Source of the DNA: Poriferisodalis sp026713105 | GTDB taxonomy: Bacteria > Actinomycetota > Acidimicrobiia > Acidimicrobiales > Poriferisodalaceae | Direction: 5' to 3' | Length of the DNA stretch: 64,000 nucleotides | Assembly: GCA_965115995.1 (NCBI GenBank) | Contig: OZ220472.1 | Location: 2,418,001-2,482,000 of the forward strand | Shown: positions 1 to 9,564 of the stretch, piece after piece | How the letters are laid out: the number at the start of each line of letters is the position of its first letter | Position numbering within the stretch: the stretch's first letter is position 1 | The notes under the pieces: generated by a model | What the model was told of the DNA's origin: nothing | What the model saw: only the letters and a program-made list of their open reading frames with translations | Database searches by the model: none | Position numbers and translations under genes: made by a program

Positions 1-833
1 TCACCAACCGGCGCGGCCACGCGGCTCGTCTCGCACGCGGGGCGGCGACGACCGGCACCGACGCAGTCGTGGTGCTGGGCGGCGACGGCACGCTCAACGA
101 AGCGGCCAACGGTGTCGCCGGCACCGACTGTGTGCTCGCAGCGTTGCCAGGCGGTTCCACCAACGTGTTCGCCCGGACGATCGGGACTCCTGACGACCCG
201 CTCGTGGCGACAGAGGCAGTTCTCGATGCGCTCGAGGCCGACAGCATCACCTCGGCAGGGCTGGGTCGCACGTCGGGTCGCTACTTCTTGTTCCACTGCG
301 GCATGGGACTCGACGCAGCGATCGTGGAGCGCGTCGAGCGCCACCCAACGCTCAAGCGATACCTCGGCCACCCGCTGTTCCTGCTCGCCGGCATCGACAC
401 GCTGCTGCGCCGCTACGACCGGCAGACCGGGACGCTGAGGGTCGCAACGTCGGCACCGGCAATGGCGGCCATTGACGGCTGCTTTCTCGTGGTGGTCGCC
501 AACACCGACCCGTACACGTTCCTAGGCAGCCGCCCGGTTCGGATCGCCCCCGCAGCAACGCTTCGCACCGGGCTGTCCGTCGTCGGGCTGCGGTCGCTTC
601 GAGTCGCCGACTCGCTCGATGTGCTCTCGGCGGTCTTTCGCGCAAACGGAAGCCTGAGCGACACGGATCCGAACGTGGTGCAGCGCATCGACGATGTCCG
701 CGAGCTCACCGTGACAGGTATCCGCCCGTTCGGACACCAGATCGATGGTGATCACCTCGGTGCTGTCGACGAACTCCGGCTCGAGTGGATTCCCGATGTG
801 CTGCGGCTGGCAATCCCCGCTGTATCTCAGTGA
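1..833 (+). CDS. Diacylglycerol/lipid kinase family protein, 5'-truncated by window edge
   Basis: The reading frame is open to the first base, so the true start lies outside the window. The visible protein carries the GGDGTLNE nucleotide-binding motif of the DAGK catalytic family, followed by a PGGSTNVFAR segment that matches the conserved PxGTxNxFA block. Family members phosphorylate diacylglycerol, sphingoid bases or related lipids with ATP at the cytoplasmic face of the membrane, and bacterial ones recycle diacylglycerol or make phosphatidate-derived lipids. The C-terminal part ends in the usual beta-rich domain (IDGDHLG near the end). The substrate cannot be told from sequence. Confidence 0.85.
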   Translation, partial: TNRRGHAARLARGAATTGTDAVVVLGGDGTLNEAANGVAGTDCVLAALPGGSTNVFARTIGTPDDPLVATEAVLDALEADSITSAGLGRTSGRYFLFHCGMGLDAAIVERVERHPTLKRYLGHPLFLLAGIDTLLRRYDRQTGTLRVATSAPAMAAIDGCFLVVVANTDPYTFLGSRPVRIAPAATLRTGLSVVGLRSLRVADSLDVLSAVFRANGSLSDTDPNVVQRIDDVRELTVTGIRPFGHQIDGDHLGAVDELRLEWIPDVLRLAIPAVSQ

Positions 834-913
834 ATCTGGCGGCCTGCCCGCAGCCCATCGCGAGCCGTCGGCCCAGATGCTGAGCCTCGACGACACCCGT
901 CAGAGCCGTTCAC

Positions 914-945
914 GACCAGCAAAACCGCTGGTCAGAGGCGGTTTC
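914..945 (+). terminator. Possible terminator hairpin after the lipid kinase gene
   Basis: A perfect 7-bp stem (GACCAGC 914-920 with GCTGGTC 927-933) closes a 6-nt loop and is followed at 940-945 by a T-rich stretch (GTTTCTT). It lies 80 bp past the kinase stop codon. The matching place in the second inverted-repeat arm has the same sequence context but a broken stem, so the hairpin may be fortuitous. Confidence 0.35.
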
Positions 946-955
946 TTGTAGTTCG

Positions 956-971
956 CTATACATTCGTATAG
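956..971. promoter_or_regulatory. Palindrome A (CTATAC-N4-GTATAG), operator or recombination site
   Basis: CTATACATTCGTATAG is a near-perfect palindrome in an AT-richer island upstream of secreted gene A. Its partner upstream of gene B (9549-9564, CTATACGAACGTATAG) has 7-bp arms around a central AA. The flanks also show partial dyad symmetry (GTTA.../...GAAC). It could be an operator, a promoter core or a serine-recombinase crossover site. Conservation in both arms is direct observation; the function is inference. Confidence 0.45.
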
Positions 972-1148
972 TAACTGGCCCTGAACGGTCTGGCAACCGC
1001 GGCGCGCAATCCGACGCGCTGACACGCCGCTGCGCCGCCGTCAGGGCCCGAACCCGCATACCCGCTGGAAAGACGCGTCCGAACGCCGCCTCGGCAAGAG
1101 ATGCGCGCCGACGGCGCCGCGGCGTCCGTTTCTGTCCGTTCTGAGTGT

Positions 1149-1282
1149 TCGCGAAACGAACGATTCGCGACCGAGGCCCCACACCGGGGCCGCGCCGGCC
1201 CACCAGGCGGCATCAGTTGCATGGGTTCCCCAGGCGGGCCGGCCGGCCGCGGATCACACACATCCGCCGATCCCGCCCGGAG
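1149..1282 (+). promoter_or_regulatory. Conserved structured 5' leader of secreted gene A
   Basis: The leader starts with a perfect hairpin (TCGCGAA 1149-1155 with TTCGCGA 1164-1170) that is base-for-base identical in the gene B leader (9351-9372). GC-rich stretches able to pair follow (AGGCCCC...GGGGCC), then a segment around GTTGCATGGGTTCCCC, and it ends at the ribosome binding site GGAG (1279-1282), 9 nt before the ATG. Strong conservation between copies suggests an untranslated RNA element, possibly riboswitch-like. I could not match it to a known class. Confidence 0.35.
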
Positions 1283-1291
1283 ACAGCCGCC

Positions 1292-2937
<1,646 letters not shown>

Positions 2938-2938
<1 letters not shown>

Positions 2939-3174
2939 TGAACACCCCCAACTATCCTGAACCCATGATCGCAACACGGCACAGCTACTCGCTCCGCCAT
3001 TTCGTGTTGGTCGTCGGCGTGTCAATGGCAACCGTTTTGTTGATTGAGTGGTCAGGATGGAACCCGGTTTCAGGTCCGGTTCCGGTGCTACTGATATTGG
3101 CGATCCTGCTCATACGCCGGCAGAGAATGCTCAGTCGCCGTAAGGCTGCGAAGGCGGACGCGGTTGGGGCCTGA
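2938..3174 (+). CDS. Small two-helix membrane protein coupled to secreted gene A
   Basis: 78 residues. It begins MNTPNYPEPM at an ATG overlapping the gene A stop (TGATG), so it is probably made by translational reinitiation. Two hydrophobic segments (about residues 22-39 and 46-60) are followed by a very basic tail (RRQRMLSRRKAAK). The N-terminal signature M(N/S)xP(N/D)YPE(P/T)M recurs in the reverse-strand array at 6614-7920. Its place directly behind a secreted protein is typical of immunity or accessory proteins; that role is inferred. No known family recognised. Confidence 0.65.
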
Positions 3175-3641
3175 GGCGGTGCCCGCCGAAGCTGAGGCGA
3201 CGCCGTGAGCGCCGCGGGTCGGCTGTTGACGCCGCCCGCTGAGGACGCGGCGCTCATGCGCGCTGCCGGCCATGTCGTTCCCGACGCACTCGACACTCCA
3301 GCCGAGGCGACGCCGTGAGCGGCACCGTGTCTCCGCTCGGCCCGATCTTCGCTGCCGACGTGCGCCGAATCGCTGACGCTGCCGACACCCGGCTGCGCGC
3401 CGGTCTGATCCCTCCGATCCGCCCCGCTGGACCGAGGCGACAAATGTGGCGGCTGCGGCCGAGATGCCGCCGCCCGCATGGCCGCAGGCTGCGCCGCGCG
3501 CGCCGGCCCCCTGGCGCTCGGCGTCCGGCGGCTGGCCCAACGTGTCCGATGGCTGCGGGCACCGTGGCCTGAGCCGTCGGCCGGACCGTCCGCGGCTCTG
3601 AGCGTCCACATCCCGGCGCTCTCGGCGCGGGTGTGTCGCGG
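3175..3641. other. Gene-free stretch with short direct repeats
   Basis: 467 bp without a convincing gene. The open frames here are uniform high-GC shadows with no start signal or recognisable motif. An 18-bp sequence, GAGGCGACGCCGTGAGCG, occurs at 3194-3211 and again at 3304-3321. It may be eroded cassette DNA between the small membrane protein and the recombinase. Confidence 0.5.
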
Positions 3642-4445
3642 TCAATTGTTTCGTTGCTTGGCGGAGGCGGCCTTGGCAGCTGCCTCGCGGTCGAGCTGCA
3701 GGCTGCGCAGCGCCCGATTGACGGCCAGTGCGTTCCAGGGCCGCTGTCTTTCACCCGTGGCGCGGGGCCAGCCCTCTGCGGTGAGCTCATCCGCGATTGC
3801 GCGCAGCGAACGCCCGTCGGCGGCCAGTTCTTCGACGCGCAGCGCCGCGGCCCGTGTCTCCTTGCTGACGGGGCGGCCCAGCCGTGCCCCGGCTGCGGCT
3901 CGCTCTGCCAGAGCTTTGCGGGTACGTTCGGAGGTGTTATCCCGTTCCATGCGGGCTGCGGCAGCCAACACCGTCGCGGCCATGAGCCCAATAGGCGTCG
4001 TCGTGTCGAGATTCACGTCGAGCAGCACCACGGACCAGCGTTCCCGCTCCGCCCGCTCCAAGAGCCCGAGCACATCGATGACGTTGCGCCCCAGCCGGTC
4101 GAGCCCCGATACTACGAGCGTGCCGGCGGGGTCTTCGGCGTCGGCCAGCCGTTCCAACAGCAGACTGAGCACGGGCCGATCCGCTGGGGCCACCATCCCG
4201 CTCGTCCCATCCTCTTCGTGATGCTCGACGGTGACGTCGTGGCGACAGCTCGCGGCCCAGCCGTCGATTGCGGTTCGCTGCGCAGCGATCCCCAGCCCGC
4301 TGAGGGCCTGCTCAGCGGTCGAGACACGCGCGTAACCCAAGGCGACGCGACCAGAAGACTCCGACCCGGCTCGGGAAGGTCTGGATTGAGTGTTGGACTC
4401 TGTCGACATGTTGTGACTATATGTGTCTACATAGCGATGCATCAC
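3642..4445 (-). CDS. Serine recombinase (resolvase/invertase family)
   Basis: 267 residues from the outermost start; a GTG at 4445, ATG at 4442 or ATG at 4409 may be used. The N-terminal resolvase domain has the GYARVST motif with the catalytic serine, the DGTSG region and SGLDRLGRN. An E-helix follows, then a C-terminal helix-turn-helix region (GRPVSKETRAAALRVEELAADG...). These enzymes cut both strands through a Ser-DNA link and resolve, integrate or invert DNA. It lies between the inverted repeat arms (914-1605 and 8916-9603), so it is a candidate for acting on them, though no substrate site is proven. An imperfect dyad (CTATATGTGTCTACATAG, about 4417-4434) lies just upstream and may be autoregulatory. 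Confidence 0.9.
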   Translation of the reverse strand: MMHRYVDTYSHNMSTESNTQSRPSRAGSESSGRVALGYARVSTAEQALSGLGIAAQRTAIDGWAASCRHDVTVEHHEEDGTSGMVAPADRPVLSLLLERLADAEDPAGTLVVSGLDRLGRNVIDVLGLLERAERERWSVVLLDVNLDTTTPIGLMAATVLAAAARMERDNTSERTRKALAERAAAGARLGRPVSKETRAAALRVEELAADGRSLRAIADELTAEGWPRATGERQRPWNALAVNRALRSLQLDREAAAKAASAKQRNN

Positions 4446-4601
4446 GATGTCGGCCTGGGTGCGAGAACGCCTGCTCGCGGCTTTGCGGGCGATCTGCGAC
4501 CTGCTGGCCGCACATCAAGGTCCACCGGAGGCGGATGGCTGAATCTCACTGGCTCGGCGGGGCTCGGCGATTGCAGCAAGCACCACCGGTAGCCTGCGGC
4601 T

Positions 4602-4832
4602 ATGGACATCCGGATCGGCATCACTCACGGCGGTCGCGAGCTCAGCGTCGAGATCGACGACGATGCTGCTGAAGATGCAGCGGCATCGCTCGAAGGCGCG
4701 CTGGCCGGAGATTCGTCGGTGCTGTGGCTGACCGATCGCAGCGGGCGCCGGGTCGGCGTGCCCATCGACAAGCTCGCCTTCCTCGAGTTGGGTCCGGCTG
4801 GCGATCGGCGCATCGGCTTCGCAGCGGACTGA
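4602..4832 (+). CDS. DUF3107 family small protein
   Basis: 76 residues starting MDIRIGITHGGRELSVEI and containing DRSGRRVGVPIDKLAFLELG. This fits the DUF3107 family, short acidic cytoplasmic proteins found almost only in actinobacteria. No biochemical function is established. It sits 7 bp before the sensor kinase gene and may be cotranscribed with it. It is a core gene, which argues that the bracketing inverted repeats are a chromosomal arrangement and not one transposon. Confidence 0.8.
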   Translation: MDIRIGITHGGRELSVEIDDDAAEDAAASLEGALAGDSSVLWLTDRSGRRVGVPIDKLAFLELGPAGDRRIGFAAD

Positions 4833-4839
4833 TCATCGA

Positions 4840-6450
4840 ATGCGGGCGCCCGCCGACCGGCCGCTGCCCGCTGCCAGCGAGCGCGACAACTCTGCTAACG
4901 GTCCGCGCCGCCATCTCCGGCATCTCATGGCGTGGTGGTCGTTGTTGGCTGACCTGTCATTCTCCGACTTGCTTCTGTTCGTGCCTGGCCAGGTGACGGC
5001 GCTGGACGAGCTGCCCGACGAGGTCGCGGGCCCTGACTCGAACGATGAGGACGGCGCGCCCCGTCCGTGGCGTCGTCTGGGCAAAGAGACTCCGCTGACG
5101 GTGATCGGCCAGATCCGGCCGACGACCGGCCGCACGCTGTACCGCGACGATCACATCGGGCTGTGTGTTGCTGCGAGCGAACGGCCATTGGTGTCGGAGG
5201 CCTTCGCTCGGGGAGTGATCGTCACGGGTGAGGGTTTGCGCGTGCCCGGCGACCGGCGGGCGCGCATCACCGCGGTGCCGGTCACATTCGACGGTGTGAC
5301 GATCGCCGTGATGAGCGGCGAGGTGACGCCGCGCTTCACCGACATCCGAGATCCCGGCGAGCTCGAACGGACCTACATCGCAACGTTCGGCCGCCTGGCG
5401 CGTATGGTCGCCGCAGGTTCGTTTCCGTATCGGGGTGCCGACATCACCAACGAGGAGGCGCCGCGGGTCGGCGACGGGTTGTTCCTCACCGACGAGACGA
5501 CGCGTATCGGATTCGCGTCGCCGAATGCTGTCAGCGCGCTGCACCGCATCGGCGTCGGCGGCAACGTGCAAGGTCGTCGCGTCCGAGACCTCGAACTGGG
5601 ACCCGACGTGGTGGGACGGGCGATCAGTGGCGGCATTCCGGTGGTGGGCGAGGTCGAGCACCAGTCGGTGACGGTGCAGCTGCAGGCGCTGCCGCTCACC
5701 GACACCCCGGTGCGCAATGCCCTGGTGCTGATGCGCGACGTCACCGAGTTGCGACGCCGCGACCGGTTGCTCCTCTCCAAGGACGCCACCATCCGTGAGA
5801 TTCACCACCGCGTGACCAACAACCTGCAGACAGTCTCATCGCTGCTGCGCATCCAAGCCCGTCGCCTGGAGTCACGCGAAGCGAACCGGGCCCTCGATGA
5901 GGCTGTGCGTCGCATCCGGGCCATCGCACTCGTGCATCAGACGCTGTCGGCCGAGACGACCGACGACGTCGATTTCTGCGACGTGGCTGAGACGCTGACC
6001 GAGACGATGCGCCAGAGCATCACCTTCCCCGAACGGCCCATCGACTTCACCGTCTCCTGTGAAGCGGGGATGCTGCGATCGCAGACTGCAACATCGCTGG
6101 CAGTGGTGCTCAACGAGCTGTTGCAGAACGCTGTCGACCATGCGTTTCCCCAGCTGTGGGAGATCGAGGACCACGCGCTCGAGGCGGTGCCCGGACTTGC
6201 CGAGAGCCCCATCGGCCGCGTCGAGGTCGAGATCTCCCGACCGTCGACCGATCTGCTGTCGATGGTCGTGCGCGACGACGGCGTCGGCATTCCAGAGGGC
6301 TACGACTCCCAGCGCTCAGGCGGGCTGGGCACCTCGATTGTCCGCGCGCTGTGCGGGTCCGACCTTGGCGGCACTTTCGAGGTTCTGCGTCGGATTCCGC
6401 CGCCGGGGTCAGAGGCAGTCGTGCAGATCCCGCTGCGGACGGTCGCCTGA
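4840..6450 (+). CDS. pdtaS: PdtaS-type sensor histidine kinase
   Basis: 536 residues from the ATG at 4840; an ATG at 4927 (MAWWSLLADLSFSDLLLF) is a possible shorter start. It has an N-terminal GAF-like sensor, a PAS-like region, and a HisKA_2 phosphoacceptor motif (EIHHRVTNNLQTVSSLL, His near residue 322). The HATPase lobe has an N-box (LNELLQNAVDHAF) and a G-box (RDDGVGIPEG). There are no membrane helices, so it should be cytosolic like Mycobacterium PdtaS, which phosphorylates the ANTAR antiterminator PdtaR. No PdtaR gene is in the window. The DUF3107 gene just upstream suggests a two-gene operon. Confidence 0.85.
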   Translation: MRAPADRPLPAASERDNSANGPRRHLRHLMAWWSLLADLSFSDLLLFVPGQVTALDELPDEVAGPDSNDEDGAPRPWRRLGKETPLTVIGQIRPTTGRTLYRDDHIGLCVAASERPLVSEAFARGVIVTGEGLRVPGDRRARITAVPVTFDGVTIAVMSGEVTPRFTDIRDPGELERTYIATFGRLARMVAAGSFPYRGADITNEEAPRVGDGLFLTDETTRIGFASPNAVSALHRIGVGGNVQGRRVRDLELGPDVVGRAISGGIPVVGEVEHQSVTVQLQALPLTDTPVRNALVLMRDVTELRRRDRLLLSKDATIREIHHRVTNNLQTVSSLLRIQARRLESREANRALDEAVRRIRAIALVHQTLSAETTDDVDFCDVAETLTETMRQSITFPERPIDFTVSCEAGMLRSQTATSLAVVLNELLQNAVDHAFPQLWEIEDHALEAVPGLAESPIGRVEVEISRPSTDLLSMVVRDDGVGIPEGYDSQRSGGLGTSIVRALCGSDLGGTFEVLRRIPPPGSEAVVQIPLRTVA

Positions 6451-6613
6451 CCGCCGCCGAGTCCGACCGGCCACCGAGAGACCGCCTCCAGCGAAGCTCA
6501 CAGATCATGGGTGCTGAACGCGTGCAATCCAGCACCAAGCAGATCGCGTCGAAGTCGTGCGCCGCCCAACGCGCCGGATACCCCTTTACGTTGTTGGTGA
6601 GGGTCCGGCATCA

Positions 6614-6859
6614 CTACCACGGCGCAGCGTCGCGCTGGGGCGTGTCCGCCCGCGCCGCCTCACGACGCCGCCGCTCCCGCCTCCGGTAATACATCATCCC
6701 CAGGGCCGAGGCCGCCAAGAGAAACACCATCGCGGCCTGCGCCATGCCGTCAATCATTTGGGCCAAGGAGGCCGACAGAAAGCCAATCGTGATGAGCGCA
6801 GCCGTCCGCAAGCCGCGCCTATTTTGTTTCGGCGCCTCGGCTCCCGTGTCGGTGCTCAT
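6614..6859 (-). CDS. Small two-helix membrane protein (array member E)
   Basis: 81 residues from the ATG in the conserved context TCTGAACCCATG. In relatives this ATG is the second Met of the MxxPxYPEPM signature; here the first Met is lost. Two hydrophobic segments (LRTAALITIGFLSASLA and AAMVFLLAASALGMMYY) lead into a basic tail (RRRERRRREAAR). It is the last member of a reverse-strand array that starts behind secreted gene B. Family unknown. Confidence 0.55.
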   Translation of the reverse strand: MSTDTGAEAPKQNRRGLRTAALITIGFLSASLAQMIDGMAQAAMVFLLAASALGMMYYRRRERRRREAARADTPQRDAAPW

Positions 6860-6884
6860 GGGTTCAGACGTCAGCTCTGGACCG

Positions 6885-7151
6885 CTACCGCCCAGCAGCC
6901 ATAACCGCTTCGCGCGCCGCTTCGCGTCGGCGCAGCTCCCGTCGCGTGCCAACCACACCCGCTACGACGAAACCTGCCAAAGCCACGGCCAGCACAACCA
7001 GCGGGGGAACGCCAGCATTCATCACGTAACGTGACGCCATGACAACCGCGAACACGACCCCAACGGAGGCACCGAACCATCTGCCAGTCATCCGAGCATC
7101 ACGCTGAACCTGTGTCGCGGTCATAGTGTCAGGGTAGTCGGGGGCGTTCAT
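6885..7151 (-). CDS. Small two-helix membrane protein (array member B) behind a tail remnant
   Basis: 88 residues. It begins MNAPDYPDTM at an ATG that overlaps the stop of a shed secreted-protein tail (TGATG), the same junction as at 2938. It has hydrophobic segments (WFGASVGVVFAVVMA and PLVVLAVALAGFVVAGVV) and a basic tail (RRELRRREAAREAV). The preserved junction shows that tail plus membrane protein moved or duplicated as a unit. Function unknown; an immunity-like partner is an inference. Confidence 0.6.
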   Translation of the reverse strand: MNAPDYPDTMTATQVQRDARMTGRWFGASVGVVFAVVMASRYVMNAGVPPLVVLAVALAGFVVAGVVGTRRELRRREAAREAVMAAGR

Positions 7152-7283
7152 CAGCAGAGCCCTTGCACCGGTATGCCTATGGAGCACAGCCAGCGGTTGT
7201 TTATGCGTTCGTAGGCGTCGCCGTCGAGCTTGCCGTTCTTCCAGTCGTTCTGAGCCTTTTGGCGCTCCGCGTCGCTTAGGGCG
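7151..7283 (-). pseudogene. Orphan C-terminal tail of a third secreted-protein copy
   Basis: Read in reverse, the frame gives SDAERQKAQNDWKNGKLD, then the YERINNRWLC segment and GIPVQGLC before a stop. This is the same tail as genes A and B. Homology begins in the EF-hand loop (LSDAER replaces KISDAER), and nothing upstream resembles the rest of the gene. It is therefore a detached 3' cassette of about 43 codons with no start codon of its own. It ends in the TGATG junction with the membrane protein at 6885-7151. Confidence 0.8.
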
Positions 7284-7349
7284 CCAGCGCCGACCGGCCC
7301 GACGCCCACCGCGGCTCGCCGCGACGCTTCGCAGCCACGGCGTCAGGCG

Positions 7350-7631
7350 TCAGCCCTGGCTCGCCGCCGCCCGCGCCGCCTCACGACGGCGCAGCCATGC
7401 CAGCGCGGCCCCGCCCGTTGCCACGTAACCCAGCACGAGAACCGGCAGCGCCCACGCGATCCCGACAACCCCCAGGACGACTATGTGAGCAGAGACCACA
7501 ACGGAACCGGCCACCACCCACTTGCGCACCTGCCGTGCTCTAGGGGACAGCGTTTCGGACAACGCCATTTCCTTGCGCGGCCGGGCAGCGGGCCGCCGTC
7601 GAGCGGCCGGCTCCGCCGTGTCGGTGCGCAT
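7350..7631 (-). CDS. Small two-helix membrane protein (array member C)
   Basis: 93 residues from the ATG at 7631 (MRTDTAEPAARRR). The upstream in-frame codons still read SAPNYPEP, but the first Met codon of the signature has become ACG, so the second Met must serve. It has a basic N-terminal third, two hydrophobic segments (WVVAGSVVVSAHIVVLGVVG and ALPVLVLGYVATGGAALAW) and the tail RRREAARAA. The start lies 4 bp past the stop of the preceding array gene (TGAACCCATG), consistent with coupling. Confidence 0.55.
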   Translation of the reverse strand: MRTDTAEPAARRRPAARPRKEMALSETLSPRARQVRKWVVAGSVVVSAHIVVLGVVGIAWALPVLVLGYVATGGAALAWLRRREAARAAASQG

Positions 7632-7635
7632 GGGT

Positions 7636-7920
7636 TCAGGGTAGTTGGGGGCGCTCGTCAGCCTCGGCGTCGCGCCGCCGCGTTTTGGCTCGGTCGTAGA
7701 CGATGACGACAACGGCGACAACGGCGAGGATCAACCCGATCTGCCACCCCGACAGCGACAGCCAAGGGGTATCGAGCCGGCCGAAGGAATAATAAGCCAG
7801 CACCCCGACGCACAGCAAATAGCTCCAAAAACTCCGCCGCCAGAAGCTCCTACGCGGCTTCGGCGTAGTCGTCGTCTCAGCGTCGGCGCTCATGGTCTCA
7901 GGGTAGCTCTTGGCGCTCAT
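7636..7920 (-). CDS. Small two-helix membrane protein (array member D)
   Basis: 94 residues beginning MSAKSYPETM, the array signature. The ATG overlaps the stop of the preceding mini-ORF (ATGA). It has Thr/Lys/Arg-rich N-terminal sequence, two hydrophobic segments (FWSYLLCVGVLAYYS and WQIGLILAVVAVVVIVY) and a charged tail (RAKTRRRDAEADER). Its final codons are the same DNA as the signature motif of the next gene, so the repeat boundary lies inside the coding sequence. Confidence 0.6.
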   Translation of the reverse strand: MSAKSYPETMSADAETTTTPKPRRSFWRRSFWSYLLCVGVLAYYSFGRLDTPWLSLSGWQIGLILAVVAVVVIVYDRAKTRRRDAEADERPQLP

Positions 7921-7991
7921 TCGCATTCCAGCCCGTACGTCTCGCACATATAGCGGCTGTTGATCTTCTTGTATTCGTCGGTGGTGCTCAT
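7917..7991 (-). CDS. 24-codon mini-ORF resembling the secreted-protein tail
   Basis: The product starts MSTTDEYKKINSRYMCETYG and ends LECE. Its middle matches the YERINNLWLC segment of the secreted-protein tails. Its ATG overlaps the gene B stop (TGATG) and its stop overlaps the next membrane protein start (ATGA), so it sits in a fully coupled chain. It may be a relic of a further tail cassette or a real small peptide. Confidence 0.4.
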   Translation of the reverse strand: MSTTDEYKKINSRYMCETYGLECE

Positions 7992-9229
7992 CAGCAGAGC
8001 CCTTGCACCGGTATCCCTTGGCCGCACAGCCACAGGTTGTTGATGTGTTCGTAGGGGTCGCCTTTGAGCTTGTCGTTCTTCCAGTCGTCCTGAGCTCTTT
8101 GGCGCTCCGCGTCGCTGATCTTGCCGTCGCCGTCAGCGTCGTAGTCCGGCGCGGCTGAGCTGCCGCCGTCGCCGTCGCCGTCGGGGTCGCTGTCGTCGTC
8201 GGGATCGACGGTCTCAGGCCCGACTGATCCGTTCATAATCCACGTTTGGAGCTTGTCCCACACCTCATCGCACGGCGACTCCACGACGACTTCGACGCCG
8301 TGGCCGAAGATTTTCTGCGCCGCCCCGCTGACGCCCTTGAGGATCCGATTAGCGACCTTCGTCACAGCGCCGCCCATCGCATAGGTGCAGAGGACTTGCC
8401 CCTCGACCTCGAAATATAGATTCACGCCGCGCCGCAAAAGCTTGATGTCGGGCGTTAGCTCACACGTCGAGCCGTTCCATTGGTAGCCCTGCGGGCACGT
8501 TTTGTCCTTGCTTCCGTCGGTGTGGTTATGGCCCGGCGTCTCGTCGTGACAGCCCGACATGATCCCGAACAGGTTTTGGTGCTGGTGCTCGCCTTCTCCG
8601 GAGCAACCGGAGTCGGTGTCGCTGCCGTTGTTGTTGCCCCGGTTGGAGCGGGTGCCTTTGGTGCCGCTCTTGTCGTCATCGTCGCCGCTGTCGTCATCGT
8701 CGCCGCTGTCGCTGTCGGTTCCCCCGCCGCTGTCGTCATCGTCGCCGCTGTCGCTGTCGGTTCCCCCGCCGCTGTCGTCATCGTCGCCGCTGTCGCTGTC
8801 GGTTCCCCCGCCGCTGTCGTCATCGTCGCCGCTGTCGCTGTCGGTGCCCCCGTCGCTGTCGTCGTCGGAGTCGCTGTCGGTTCCCCCGTCGCTGTCGTCG
8901 TCGTTGTCTTTGTTGTCGTCGCTGTTTTTGTTGTCGGGGGGGATGGCGTAGCAGTTCGGGTAGGTGCCGGTGGTGCCTGCGCCGCAGTTCTGGTTGGCGG
9001 GCGGGATGGGGTAGCAGTTCGGGTAGGTGCCGGTCATGCCTGCGCCGCAGCTGTGGGTGTGGGCGACGGTGACGGTCTCGGTCCAGCACTGGCGGCCGGC
9101 GAAGGGGTCATAGGAGCAGCGCTGCTTGGTGGTGGTCTGGCTGTGCGCTGCTGCGGGTTGGGCGATCACGGCGAGGGTGGAAGCGGCAACGAGCAGCGCC
9201 AGCAGTGCTGCGAGGGTTCTCTTGGGCAT
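7991..9229 (-). CDS. Secreted acidic Ca-binding-repeat protein, copy B
   Basis: About 412 residues from the ATG at 9229, which has GGAG upstream as in copy A and the same signal peptide (MPKRTLAALLALLVAA). The Cys-rich N-terminal repeats are nearly identical to copy A. The acidic linker differs, with GGTDSDS-type units. The middle domain is unrelated to that of A: a His/Cys-rich part (CSGEGEHQHQN, HDETPGHNH), a CPQGYQWNGSTC motif and a long amphipathic stretch. The DADGDGKISDAE loop and the tail ending GIPVQGLC are shared. A constant-variable-constant layout is evident. The coupled downstream array of membrane proteins suggests an effector with protective or accessory partners (inferred). Confidence 0.8.
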   Translation of the reverse strand: MPKRTLAALLALLVAASTLAVIAQPAAAHSQTTTKQRCSYDPFAGRQCWTETVTVAHTHSCGAGMTGTYPNCYPIPPANQNCGAGTTGTYPNCYAIPPDNKNSDDNKDNDDDSDGGTDSDSDDDSDGGTDSDSGDDDDSGGGTDSDSGDDDDSGGGTDSDSGDDDDSGGGTDSDSGDDDDSGDDDDKSGTKGTRSNRGNNNGSDTDSGCSGEGEHQHQNLFGIMSGCHDETPGHNHTDGSKDKTCPQGYQWNGSTCELTPDIKLLRRGVNLYFEVEGQVLCTYAMGGAVTKVANRILKGVSGAAQKIFGHGVEVVVESPCDEVWDKLQTWIMNGSVGPETVDPDDDSDPDGDGDGGSSAAPDYDADGDGKISDAERQRAQDDWKNDKLKGDPYEHINNLWLCGQGIPVQGLC

Positions 9230-9350
9230 GGCGGGTGTCTCCGTGCGGGATCGGCGGATGTATGTGATCCGCGGCCTGCCGGCCCGCCGGGGGAACCCAT
9301 GCAACTGATGCCGCCTGCTGGGCCGGCGCGGCCCCGGTGTGGGGCCTCGG

Positions 9351-9372
9351 TCGCGAATCGTTCGTTTCGCGA
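9351..9372 (-). promoter_or_regulatory. Conserved leader hairpin of secreted gene B
   Basis: A perfect 7-bp stem around an 8-nt loop (ACGAACGA on the transcribed strand), identical to 1149-1170 in the other arm. It lies about 120 nt before the start codon of gene B, within a GC-rich leader that is similar throughout between the copies. Confidence 0.35.
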
Positions 9373-9548
9373 GCACCCAGGACGGGCGGAAGCGGACGCC
9401 GCAGCGCCGTCGGCGTGCGTGTGGGGCCGAGGCGGTGTTCGGCGCGTTCTCCCAGCGGGTATGCGGGTTCGGGCCCTAACGTCGGCGCAGCGGCGTGTCA
9501 GCGCGTCGGATTACGCGTCGGGGTTGCGAGGCCGTTCGGGGCCGGTTA

Positions 9549-9564
9549 CTATACGAACGTATAG
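9549..9564. promoter_or_regulatory. Palindrome B (CTATACG-AA-CGTATAG)
   Basis: Perfect 7-bp arms around a central AA dinucleotide, in inverted orientation to 956-971. A two-base centre flanked by dyad half-sites is the usual form of a serine-recombinase crossover site, but it would equally suit a repressor operator. It lies about 320 bp upstream of the gene B start codon. Confidence 0.45.

Noticed and set aside
4412..4434. Dyad upstream of the recombinase gene as its crossover site
   Set aside because: The symmetry is weak (about five of eight positions per arm) and there is no second copy at the expected distance.
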